A stretch of DNA of 32,945 nt. It comes from a virus. The stretch covers positions 1 through 32,945 of IMG/VR virus record IMGVR_UViG_3300021197_002028; one strand, given 5' to 3'. The first letter of the stretch is position 1, and each line of letters opens with the position of its first letter. Shown in pieces: positions 1-6,967 of this stretch. The translations under genes and the position numbers were made by a program. The notes beneath the pieces were generated by a model. It made no database searches. It was given only the letters and a program-made list of their open reading frames with translations, and had not been told where the DNA came from.

Positions 1-1
1 G

Positions 2-430
2 TCATATTATAATGCATCAGGGAGTCTTAGGTGGCCCACTCCGGGACCATCCGACGTTCCATCATATCAGTTATCTGCAATCCCATGGATGACATCTTCG
101 ACAGCACCAAGCGCCACGGCAATGAAAATTTCATTTCCTGCTACTACTCGATGGGTCGAGGTGATGAACACAGGAGGACAAGGCCTTCGAATAGGTTTTA
201 GTAATAATGGTACAATAGGTAATCCACCTACTGATGCCCATTATTTTTCGCTCCCAGCTACAGCTGGTACGCAAACTTCAAGATGGGAACTAAGGTGCTC
301 AGAAATATACCTTTATGGTGTTGGTGGTGCCACTACATTTTCTTTAGCTGCAGGTTTATCACCTGTCCCTAGCAGATATTTCGATGCAATGTCAGGTTCA
401 CTCGGCGGTGTATATGGTGGTGTTGGGTAA
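2..430 (+). CDS. Putative virion structural protein, 5'-truncated
   Basis: The frame is open from base 2 with no stop and no convincing start, so the gene begins upstream of the window; at least 142 residues are visible. An internal ATG at 89 exists, but the same frame reads sensibly before it. The visible part is rich in Gly, Ser and Thr with alternating hydrophobic stretches (WVEVMNTGGQGLRIGFSNNG, then a Y-F-S-L strand and FSLAAGLSPVPSRYF), which suggests a small beta-sandwich. I associate this pattern with small head or tail decoration proteins of large myophages, but this is recall and not a search. The stop overlaps the next start (TAATG), which suggests translational coupling. Exact role unknown. 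Confidence 0.6.
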   Translation, partial: SYYNASGSLRWPTPGPSDVPSYQLSAIPWMTSSTAPSATAMKISFPATTRWVEVMNTGGQGLRIGFSNNGTIGNPPTDAHYFSLPATAGTQTSRWELRCSEIYLYGVGGATTFSLAAGLSPVPSRYFDAMSGSLGGVYGGVG

Positions 431-828
431 TGAAACGTAACGAGCTTAAGTCATTAATTAAAGAATGCGTAGTAGAAGTATTGCAGGACGGTATTGGTCC
501 GTCGCTTGGCACTGAGCTACGTGAATCAGCACGTCCTCGTCCAGCACCAAAAAGAAGCACAAGTTCTAGAAAAACATCTAAGCAATCATCACCAAAAAAG
601 AAGCATGTGTCAGGAATATCTACCGATATAAGCCCGGACCCGATAATGCAATCTATCTTTAGCGATACTGCGGCTACAACACTTCAGGCACAAGTCGCCG
701 GTGAACGCAGAGGCCCCAGTCTAGTTGCTGAGGGTGCTGACCGCGCCGCAATGATAGTTGCCGAACACGATCCGGATGAGTTATTTGAAGGTTCTTCAAA
801 TTGGGCATCACTTGCTTTCGACATTTAA
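430..828 (+). CDS. Small hypothetical phage protein with amphipathic N-terminal helix
   Basis: This 132-residue protein starts at an ATG that overlaps the previous stop, so translation is probably coupled. The first 20 residues (MKRNELKSLIKECVVEVLQD) form a clear amphipathic helix. I have seen K-x-E-L-K-x-L-I-x-E type starts in several proteins of T4-superfamily phages. After it comes a basic, Ser/Pro/Lys-rich and probably disordered stretch (about residues 35-60), then a more acidic C-terminus ending ASLAFDI. There is no enzymatic motif. Its place just before the scaffold and capsid genes suggests a head-associated or prohead-targeted protein. Function unassigned. Confidence 0.65.
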   Translation: MKRNELKSLIKECVVEVLQDGIGPSLGTELRESARPRPAPKRSTSSRKTSKQSSPKKKHVSGISTDISPDPIMQSIFSDTAATTLQAQVAGERRGPSLVAEGADRAAMIVAEHDPDELFEGSSNWASLAFDI

Positions 829-842
829 TGAACTTTTTTAGT

Positions 843-862
843 TTGCTAATATTTATAAGCAA
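843..862 (+). promoter_or_regulatory. Hairpin carrying the ATATTTAT intergenic element
   Basis: TTGCT (843-847) pairs with AGCAA (858-862) around a ten-base AT loop. The ATATTTAT element is at 849-856, about 40 bases before the start at 897. It is one of a set of similar intergenic elements in this window. It could be a phage promoter or an RNA-processing site; the sequence alone does not decide. Confidence 0.35.
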
Positions 863-896
863 TGAAGCATTAATAGCTTCAATTTAAGGAGTATTA

Positions 897-1403
897 ATGT
901 CTACATTCAATCAAACTATCGTATCACCAGCTGCAACTACCAGAGGGCTTGGTGCATCTAGTACTGCTACGCTTACTGAGATGTTTCCTGCATCTCCAAT
1001 ATATGACGGTGAGATAACAGACACCGAAGTTAACAGTTCCAACGGAGGAACTTACGTAGAGTTATTACAAGAAGGGGATGTTCCAGGCTCGGGTGGTTAC
1101 TACGGTTTCTCACCTCCATTTAACAGAGATTTTGTTGATGCGCCTAATATACCCGCGGATATTGTGACAGGAGCTGGCGGCTTGCCAGCCACCGCTTATG
1201 TCCCAAACCCAGTCCCGCCTGGCCCTGGTGATGTAAACCCGTTAAACCAGCCCGCCCCTCCATCAGATCCTAGCTTCCCAAATGGCCCATCAGACTCGTT
1301 CCCGGCATCTGCTGGCGGACACACCTCAGATCCCGCTGCCACATCAGCCAATATTGCAAGTACAACTATTGGTTCGTATGGCTTAGGTACATCAGGAGCT
1401 TAA
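897..1403 (+). CDS. Pro/Gly/Ser-rich hypothetical protein
   Basis: This 168-residue protein has a good ribosome site (AAGGAG) just upstream of its ATG. It is very rich in Pro, Gly, Ser, Thr and Ala, with few charged residues and no Cys. Residues about 95-140 are a proline-rich stretch (NPVPPGPGDVNPLNQPAPP and similar), so much of the chain is probably extended or disordered. It lies in a run of small genes before the prohead genes, which makes a virion-associated role plausible. No family is recognised. It could be a head accessory or spike-like protein. Confidence 0.65.
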   Translation: MSTFNQTIVSPAATTRGLGASSTATLTEMFPASPIYDGEITDTEVNSSNGGTYVELLQEGDVPGSGGYYGFSPPFNRDFVDAPNIPADIVTGAGGLPATAYVPNPVPPGPGDVNPLNQPAPPSDPSFPNGPSDSFPASAGGHTSDPAATSANIASTTIGSYGLGTSGA

Positions 1404-1407
1404 TTTC

Positions 1408-2043
1408 GTGAGATCACTCTGGGATGTGATTGACTTGCGTCTCGATGAAAAGGCGCAAACTGATCTTCGTTATGGAAGATTTGATGCTAGAACCGGGCAT
1501 GGCTATGGTGCTGTGCCCGGCGGCCGATTTTCTGCAACAGGAAGTCCTACACCTGTAAATACTGCAAATCAGGCTAATGCGTCATATCCGTATATAGACC
1601 CAGACAATTTTGAAGAAGATGATGATATTGACAACGAGGACTCTACTGATTTTAAGAAAGCTTTATTTTCTAAAGTAGGTGTCCCGGCAATGTCTAATGA
1701 CCCATCACCTGTTTTTGATAAGAGATCATTTGTTGGAAATGATTTTAATGCGATATCAGAAGGTCCAGGCCGTTCCGCACCTTATCCAAAACAAACAGGA
1801 ATGACGAATCAGTCTAACAAGACTAGAATGTATAAAAATAGAGGTCCTGCTGTCGGGGGTACTAGTCCTAGGATGGGGCCTCAAGGAAAAGGACCACACA
1901 CATATGGGTCAAAAGCGGGTTGGTCGAGTACGCCTCCTGTCAGATTTGACCTAGATGATTTTATTGTTTATAGGCTACAGGATATGCCAAGTAATGATCA
2001 ACGCGCTGTTATGAAAGCGGCGAAAAGACCAAAAAACGCGTAG
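1408..2043 (+). CDS. Hypothetical protein, GTG start
   Basis: This 211-residue protein starts at a GTG four bases after the previous stop, with an AGGAG at 1394-1398 giving nine bases of spacing. The N-terminus (MRSLWDVIDLRLDEKAQTD) looks helical. A Gly-rich region follows, then an acidic cluster (residues about 68-80, NFEEDDDIDNEDSTDF), then a Gly/Pro/Ser/Lys-rich linker and a short folded-looking end (FDLDDFIVYRLQDMP). This pattern fits a flexible, binding-type virion or core protein. I recognise no family. Tight coupling with the previous gene suggests joint expression. Confidence 0.6.
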   Translation: MRSLWDVIDLRLDEKAQTDLRYGRFDARTGHGYGAVPGGRFSATGSPTPVNTANQANASYPYIDPDNFEEDDDIDNEDSTDFKKALFSKVGVPAMSNDPSPVFDKRSFVGNDFNAISEGPGRSAPYPKQTGMTNQSNKTRMYKNRGPAVGGTSPRMGPQGKGPHTYGSKAGWSSTPPVRFDLDDFIVYRLQDMPSNDQRAVMKAAKRPKNA

Positions 2044-2096
2044 AAATAGCGGAAAAAATATAACAATTTTATTTTAATGACTTGAATTTACACATA

Positions 2097-2119
2097 ATCA
2101 AACATAGTTATTGTTTGAT
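2097..2119 (+). promoter_or_regulatory. Stem-loop in leader of the scaffold gene
   Basis: ATCAAACA (2097-2104) and TGTTTGAT (2112-2119) form a perfect 8-bp stem with a 7-base loop, 12 bases before the CGGAGG ribosome site. No T-run follows, so it is not a terminator. A role in 5' mRNA stability or translation is inferred only. Confidence 0.35.
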
Positions 2120-2131
2120 GCGAATCACCAA

Positions 2132-2137
2132 CGGAGG
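2132..2137 (+). promoter_or_regulatory. Ribosome binding site fixing the scaffold start
   Basis: CGGAGG lies eight bases before the ATG at 2146. An upstream in-frame TTG at 2140 would sit only two bases from it, so 2146 is the better start. Confidence 0.7.
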
Positions 2138-2145
2138 TTTTGCTT

Positions 2146-3618
2146 ATGTCTTCATCAATTTATGAAGAGGCTCTTGCAGATGTTAAGAAGTTAAAAGAAG
2201 TCGCTGAGCAGAATGCTAAGAATGCGATAATTGACGCCGTTACTCCAAAAATCAGGGAAATGATTGAAAATCAACTGATTGGAATAACCGACAACGACCA
2301 AGGCGATATATTAAATGATCTTGCCGAAAGTCTTCTAGACAATGATGCTGAAGATATTCAGTTAACGTCTGAATCACTTAAGGCGTTGTCTGATCTCGTT
2401 AACACAGATCAAACTTTTAATGCAAGAGACGCTGAGCTTAATTCTCTTTTAGTTCAGGAGAGGTTGCTGGTCGTAATGGATAACGCCTCCGACTCAGGTC
2501 CTGATATCAATGAGTTGGCTGAGATGAAATCACAAATTTATAATACTCACAAAGCTTTACAGGAAAATAAGGAAACTGTACAAGACGATGAGTTTAATAG
2601 AATTCAAAAGCGACTTGCGTCGCTTGACTATTTTTTGGCTGAAGCAATTGGAGAAAAAGAGATGAACGATAGAAACCTTCGAAATATATTAGATGAGGAA
2701 ACTCTTCGTCTTGTCCTAGACCTTGGTGATGAGGTTGAGGTTGACCAGGATGCAGTATCAGTTGAAGTTGAGTCCACTGAAGACGCTGAGGAAGAAATCG
2801 ATACAGCAGAGGCAGGTGAGGTCAGCGATGATGAGGAAGCCGAAGCAGAAGAGGCCAAAGAGGTCGAAGAGGTCGAAGGCGACGAAGACCTCGCCAATGT
2901 CAGCGATGCAATCGCTGAGTCCGACAACACAGATGAAGAAATGCTAGACATTAATGAAGAGCAGCTTGCTGGAATGATTCGCTCTATTCTTAATGAAGAA
3001 GACGACGCCGACATGACAGACGAGCAAGATGAGCAGGAAGCCATTATTATGGACGAAGAGGCCGACGACGACGCAGCCGATGAGGGTGAGTACGTCATGG
3101 AAGGAGAGCTTTCTGATGACACCGTGGTCGAGATATCGGAGTCAATGCTTCGAGACGAACTGGCCAAGCTACGTAGCTCTAAGGAGCCTAATACGGCACC
3201 CACTAGCACAATTACAGAATCAAATATGACAGAAGACGACCTTTCTGAGGTCGCAACACTTAAAGCACAGCTGCAGGAGTATGAGAAGGCTGTATCTTCA
3301 CTCCGCGGCCAGTTGGACGAATCAAATCTGTTCAACGCTAAGCTTCTCTACGCTAATAAACTCTTACAGAATCGTAACCTGAATGACAGGCAACGAGTCA
3401 ACATCGTTGAATCACTCGATGATGCAAAGAGTTTGAGAGAGGTACGGCTCCTTTATAAGAGTCTTACGGAATCGGTTACAACTAAAGGTAATCTTACCGA
3501 ATCCAAGAGACGTCGCGCCGCGGGATCAGCCTCGCGTCCGACTCGCACCGGATCCGTCTCAAAGGAATCTTACCCTGAGACCGACCGGTGGGCCTTACTT
3601 GCAGGCATAAACAAGTAA
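2146..3618 (+). CDS. Prohead core/scaffold protein, gp22-like
   Basis: This 490-residue protein lies immediately before the major capsid gene, the place of the T4 prohead core protein gp22. It has a helical N-terminal third (an Ala/Lys/Glu-rich helix through about residue 50), a long very acidic Glu/Asp-rich middle (about residues 195-320) and a coiled-coil-like segment near residues 365-455. It ends with a basic Arg/Ser/Thr-rich linker and a short motif, TDRWALLAGINK. Scaffold proteins of this family are mostly helical, highly charged and removed by the prohead protease. Several L-x-E tripeptides could serve as cleavage sites. The assignment rests on position, charge and the C-terminal motif, not on a clear sequence match. 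Confidence 0.65.
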   Translation: MSSSIYEEALADVKKLKEVAEQNAKNAIIDAVTPKIREMIENQLIGITDNDQGDILNDLAESLLDNDAEDIQLTSESLKALSDLVNTDQTFNARDAELNSLLVQERLLVVMDNASDSGPDINELAEMKSQIYNTHKALQENKETVQDDEFNRIQKRLASLDYFLAEAIGEKEMNDRNLRNILDEETLRLVLDLGDEVEVDQDAVSVEVESTEDAEEEIDTAEAGEVSDDEEAEAEEAKEVEEVEGDEDLANVSDAIAESDNTDEEMLDINEEQLAGMIRSILNEEDDADMTDEQDEQEAIIMDEEADDDAADEGEYVMEGELSDDTVVEISESMLRDELAKLRSSKEPNTAPTSTITESNMTEDDLSEVATLKAQLQEYEKAVSSLRGQLDESNLFNAKLLYANKLLQNRNLNDRQRVNIVESLDDAKSLREVRLLYKSLTESVTTKGNLTESKRRRAAGSASRPTRTGSVSKESYPETDRWALLAGINK

Positions 3619-3643
3619 CTTTTAATTTTGGAGAATTAATAAT

Positions 3644-5563
3644 ATGAAAAAGTTTACACTTGAGCAGCTTACCGAGGGTATTCGTAACAGAAACCTCGGT
3701 GGCGAAAGTAAGAGGCTTGTCGAGAAGTGGAGTCGTACTGGCTTGCTTCGTGGCCTTGAGGGCACGGGCAAAGAGAACATGTCCCGTCTTCTTGAGAATC
3801 AGGCAGCTGAGCTCCTACGAGAGTTTAACTCCGTATCCACAGGCGGAGCGGCAAACACCGCCTCCGGTGACCTTCGTGGCTTTACTAACATTGCTTTCCC
3901 AATCGTTCGTCGAGTCTTTGGTGGTTTAGTGGCCAACGAGCTCATTTCGGTCCAGCCGATGAGTCTTCCTTCCGGCCTTCTTTTCTACCTTGATTACACG
4001 TATGGCAACAATGTCGGTGGTGACACCAACATTGATGGTACAGCAGGTTCTAACGCCGTTTACACGGCCGGCCAGTCAATCTACAACAACCCAGCAGGTT
4101 CTGCTGTCCAGACAGGCTCGCTAGCTTCTGGCGGTATGTACGACCTAGTTGGCGCAGGCTTCTCCCGCGTTCAGTCAGGTTCAACAGGTGTTGCCTTGAC
4201 AAGCGTTGTATCAGGTGCATTTGTTAGCTCACAGTTGACAATTGTTGATGGCAGTACAGTAAGTGCTGTCGGTGAAGTTTCAGGAACTAATGGTCGTTTC
4301 CTTGGTTACGATCAGCAGCTTGTTCGAGCTCTCGATGAGGGAACGATTGCAAACCTGCAGTTCCTCGCTGTTCCTACTGCTAACATTACAACCGATCTTC
4401 CAGCTGCTGATTTAACACAGCTTGATCAGCTTGCGCTTTATGCTGCTCCTGAGACAACAAGTCTTTCAAGCACTTGGAGTCAGGAATACCAGGCCGGTAA
4501 CGTATGGAACCTTCGTCGTTTGAACCAGAGAGTCCAGGGTACACTTAACGGTGCCAACTTGCAAAGCGTTACAGCAGCGCCGCTTAATGGTAACTACGTT
4601 TTGTTTGTTGTTCAGAGAACTGACGGTGCCTTCTCGGTACCAACAAGTCTTTCGATATCTGCCGTTATGGGTGATACTCTCAACGTTGACGCAACAGCCC
4701 CAGGCGCCGCTTCAACGTTGGTGATTCCTTCCTTCGAGTCAAACTTCGGAACCAGCCCAGAGCCGGTCATCCCCGAGATTGACATCAAGGTTGAGTCTAT
4801 CGCGGTCACCGCGCAGACACGTAAGCTTAGAGCTCGTTGGTCACCAGAACTCGCGCAGGATCTTAATGCCTACCACAGCCTTGACGCTGAGGTTGAGCTA
4901 ACACAGATCCTATCCGAGCAGGTTGCCCTTGAGATCGACCGTGAGATCCTGAATGACCTCCTTACCCAGGCAAATGGCGCAAACCTCTTCTGGTCGCGTG
5001 CACCTGGCAAGTTCGTCAACAAGGACAACGGCACCGAGATTGGTCGCAACACGGTCGGTGGTAACGCCGCACCTGGTCCGGCATTTACCGGTACCGTCCG
5101 CGAGTGGTATGAGACTCTAATCGAGACAATTATCGATTGCGCCAATACCATTCACCGTAAGACTCTCCGCGGTTCGGCGAACTTTATTGTCGTCTCCCCG
5201 GATGTGGCCACCATTTTGGAGGCTTCTGTCTACTACCGTCCAAGCTACAGCATCGACGGTGACGGTCAGGTCAGCTCCCCGTTCAACTTGGGTGCTGAGA
5301 AGGTTGGTACATTGAGCAATCGTTTCACTGTCTACAAGGACCCCTACTTCCCTCGCAACAAGATTCTTGTTGGCTACAAGGGTGGCAGCTACCTTGAGAC
5401 CGGTTATGTTTACGCTCCGTACGTACCGCTCATCGTCACACCGACGATTTTCGCCCCTGAGGATTTCACGCCTCGTAAGGGCGTGATGACCCGTTACGGT
5501 AAGAAGATGGTTCGTTCCGACTTCTACGGTACTGTGACATGCATGGATATGCAGATCATCTAA
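3644..5563 (+). CDS. gp23: Major capsid protein, gp23-like (HK97 fold family)
   Basis: This 639-residue protein forms the capsid lattice. The N-terminal part carries the hallmark T4 gp23 block: NMSRLLENQA (45-54), AFPIVRRVFGGLVANELISV (84-103) and QPMSLPSGLLFYLDYTYG (104-121). In T4 gp23 the prohead protease cuts after an L-x-E motif at Glu65; here L58-R59-E60 is the equivalent candidate. Residues about 125-380 are a Ser/Thr/Gly-rich insertion-type region, and the C-terminal half (from about 390) looks like the conserved HK97-type core. GGAG at 3630-3633 precedes the ATG by ten bases. A strong terminator follows directly. Third-position base use is richer in C and G than in nearby genes, which fits high expression. 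Confidence 0.95.
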   Translation: MKKFTLEQLTEGIRNRNLGGESKRLVEKWSRTGLLRGLEGTGKENMSRLLENQAAELLREFNSVSTGGAANTASGDLRGFTNIAFPIVRRVFGGLVANELISVQPMSLPSGLLFYLDYTYGNNVGGDTNIDGTAGSNAVYTAGQSIYNNPAGSAVQTGSLASGGMYDLVGAGFSRVQSGSTGVALTSVVSGAFVSSQLTIVDGSTVSAVGEVSGTNGRFLGYDQQLVRALDEGTIANLQFLAVPTANITTDLPAADLTQLDQLALYAAPETTSLSSTWSQEYQAGNVWNLRRLNQRVQGTLNGANLQSVTAAPLNGNYVLFVVQRTDGAFSVPTSLSISAVMGDTLNVDATAPGAASTLVIPSFESNFGTSPEPVIPEIDIKVESIAVTAQTRKLRARWSPELAQDLNAYHSLDAEVELTQILSEQVALEIDREILNDLLTQANGANLFWSRAPGKFVNKDNGTEIGRNTVGGNAAPGPAFTGTVREWYETLIETIIDCANTIHRKTLRGSANFIVVSPDVATILEASVYYRPSYSIDGDGQVSSPFNLGAEKVGTLSNRFTVYKDPYFPRNKILVGYKGGSYLETGYVYAPYVPLIVTPTIFAPEDFTPRKGVMTRYGKKMVRSDFYGTVTCMDMQII

Positions 5564-5594
5564 TCATCGTTAGGTGATAAATAGTTGATTAATT

Positions 5595-5628
5595 TAAGGT
5601 GGGTCGTCCTTCGGGGCGGCCCACTTTA
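5595..5628 (+). terminator. Rho-independent terminator after the capsid gene
   Basis: An 11-bp stem (5599-5609 with 5614-5624, two G-T pairs) is capped by a TTCG tetraloop closed by C-G, and a T-rich tract follows. Flanking A and T runs extend the stem on both sides, so it may act in both directions. It separates the capsid unit from the tubulin-neck-tail unit. Confidence 0.85.
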
Positions 5629-5658
5629 TTTTTATGGTGTTTTACCATGAAAACAGCC

Positions 5659-5666
5659 ATATTTAT
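5659..5666 (+). promoter_or_regulatory. ATATTTAT element upstream of the tubulin-like gene
   Basis: One copy of the recurring intergenic ATATTTAT element, 82 bases before the ATG at 5749. Unlike some other copies, it has no clear hairpin around it. Confidence 0.25.
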
Positions 5667-5678
5667 CTTGACGCTTAA

Positions 5679-5706
5679 TTTACTTTTGTTAATAAGTACC
5701 TATAGT
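5679..5706 (+). promoter_or_regulatory. Possible sigma70-like promoter for the tubulin-like gene
   Basis: TTTACT (5679-5684), a 16-base spacer and TATAGT (5701-5706) resemble a bacterial -35/-10 pair. It lies after the capsid terminator, where a new start would be needed. The match is modest and AT-rich DNA gives such matches by chance. Confidence 0.3.
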
Positions 5707-5748
5707 TTTATTTAGAGATTTGTCGCAGTATATTATCGGAATAGTAAA

Positions 5749-6915
5749 ATGGGATCAACGGTAAAAAGCGCATTCGCATTAAGTTCTAACAAGAAAAGTG
5801 CTCTTGCGAAAAATGAAAAAAAAGAAAAGAAGATTCAGGAGATAGAACACATGTCAGAAGACGAAACTTTTAGTGCCGCAGATGATTTTGATTTTGTTAG
5901 TCATTATGGAGATCCTGTAGCGGATCAAGGCGATGAGCTACTTTTAGATAACACAGCTGGTAGCGCAATTTCTTGCGGATTTATTGGCGTCGGTGGTGGC
6001 GGCGGCAAGATGGCAAAGGCATTTATTGATGTTGGATTCAATAAAACAGTTCTTGTTAACACAACTAAGAAAGACATGCCTAACGGAGTTGATGCAAGTC
6101 ATTTTCTTTTGATACCAGGCGCCGACGGCGTAGGTAAAGATGTCAATCTTGGAAAAAAGGTGTTAGTTGAAAACAGTACTTTGGTAGAAGATGTCCTTAA
6201 AAATAGAATCGGCAAGGTCGACTGGTTGTTCGTCCTGGCAGGTGGAGGTGGTGGAACAGGTTCCGCCGCAGGCTGGTTGCACGGTTCATTTGAGAGATAC
6301 CTGAGGTCATCTGGAGCCCAAGGAGGAGTTGTTTACATACTATCAGCTCCATCTTCTCAAGAGCTTTTAAATCCTACCATAAAGAACAATTATGCTACTG
6401 CATTAAAGCAGGTTGAAGCACATCCTCATATTATTATTGATAATGAAAGACAGATGCAGCTCCTCCGTGGAAAAGTTGGTGTTCTCAATATGTTCACATT
6501 GGCAAATCTTACGTTTGCTAAAATGCTAGCTCAGGTTTTTAGGCTTTCAGGCGCCAGTTCACCAATACAGGCATTTGACACTAAAGATTTAGAGCGTTGC
6601 CTTCGTGAGCCAGGTCGGTTATTTATAGGAACTACAGTAGTGCCCGATCCGGCTGTGACAGGTCTTGGAAGTCGAATCTTTCAAGAATGTGTAAAGAATT
6701 CACCGTGTCCTTCGCCTACAGCTTCACCGACAGTTGGGTCATTATTACTTTGCGTAACTGAAAGTATGGCAGCTGATCCGGCTATTTCAAACCATATGGA
6801 ATCTGCTACAGCATATGTCGGTGCTAGATCTGACGCATTATTTTCAGGAATATACGTGAGAAATGGCCTCCCAGGACTCGTGTCGATAGTTCTTCTTGGA
6901 GGATTATCTAGTTAG
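5749..6915 (+). CDS. FtsZ/tubulin-family GTPase
   Basis: This 388-residue protein has the signatures of the tubulin/FtsZ superfamily, GTPases that polymerise into filaments. A G1-type loop GFIGVGGGGGK lies at 77-87, the tubulin signature GGGGGTGSAAG at 165-175, and a T7-loop-like AFDTKDL at 275-281 with an Asp-x-x-Asp pair like that which completes the active site of the neighbouring subunit in FtsZ. The first 34 residues are Lys/Ser-rich and lie outside the fold. A second start at 5851, with a better ribosome site, would remove them. There is no long charged C-terminal tail; the chain ends LLGGLSS. Known phage relatives are PhuZ and TubZ, but here the gene sits between capsid and neck genes. 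Family assignment is strong; role is unknown (DNA, capsid or cell positioning, or host division). Confidence 0.88.
   Translation: MGSTVKSAFALSSNKKSALAKNEKKEKKIQEIEHMSEDETFSAADDFDFVSHYGDPVADQGDELLLDNTAGSAISCGFIGVGGGGGKMAKAFIDVGFNKTVLVNTTKKDMPNGVDASHFLLIPGADGVGKDVNLGKKVLVENSTLVEDVLKNRIGKVDWLFVLAGGGGGTGSAAGWLHGSFERYLRSSGAQGGVVYILSAPSSQELLNPTIKNNYATALKQVEAHPHIIIDNERQMQLLRGKVGVLNMFTLANLTFAKMLAQVFRLSGASSPIQAFDTKDLERCLREPGRLFIGTTVVPDPAVTGLGSRIFQECVKNSPCPSPTASPTVGSLLLCVTESMAADPAISNHMESATAYVGARSDALFSGIYVRNGLPGLVSIVLLGGLSS
5837..5841 (+). promoter_or_regulatory. Internal ribosome site for an alternative tubulin start
   Basis: AGGAG lies nine bases before an in-frame ATG at 5851, while the first ATG at 5749 has only a weak CGGA nearby. 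A 354-residue form starting MSEDETFSAADD is therefore likely, alone or together with the longer form. Confidence 0.5.
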
Positions 6916-6933
6916 CCTGACGAAAGCTCTTTT

Positions 6934-6952
6934 CTGCATATTTATGATGTAG
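6934..6952 (+). promoter_or_regulatory. Hairpin with ATATTTAT element before the neck gene
   Basis: CTGCAT (6934-6939) pairs with ATGTAG (6947-6952, one G-T pair) around a 7-base loop. The ATATTTAT element is at 6938-6945, 22 bases before the ATG at 6968. Confidence 0.35.
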
Positions 6953-6967
6953 TACCGGAGTTAGTTC

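Noticed and set aside
2628-3335. Long reverse-strand open frame (235 codons) within the scaffold gene
   Set aside because: It is the Ser-rich mirror of the Glu/Asp-rich scaffold codons (GAG/GAA/GAC/GAT read backwards). It has no ribosome site, and its composition is explained by the acidic gene.
5574-5583. Forward-strand ATAAATA after the capsid gene, like a T4 late promoter
   Set aside because: It lies just before the capsid terminator, where a promoter would make little sense; single AT-rich matches are expected by chance.
5648-5716. A 22-codon hydrophobic reading frame (MKTAIFILTLNLLLLISTYS...) between capsid and tubulin genes
   Set aside because: It has no ribosome site, is very short and overlaps promoter-like AT-rich DNA. 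Membrane-like composition is common by chance in T-rich DNA.
6745-6770. T7 catalytic loop of the tubulin-like protein appearing lost at ANLTFAKML
   Set aside because: A first alignment placed the loop there (residues 252-260), but the better alignment places it at AFDTKDL (275-281), where both Asp residues are kept.
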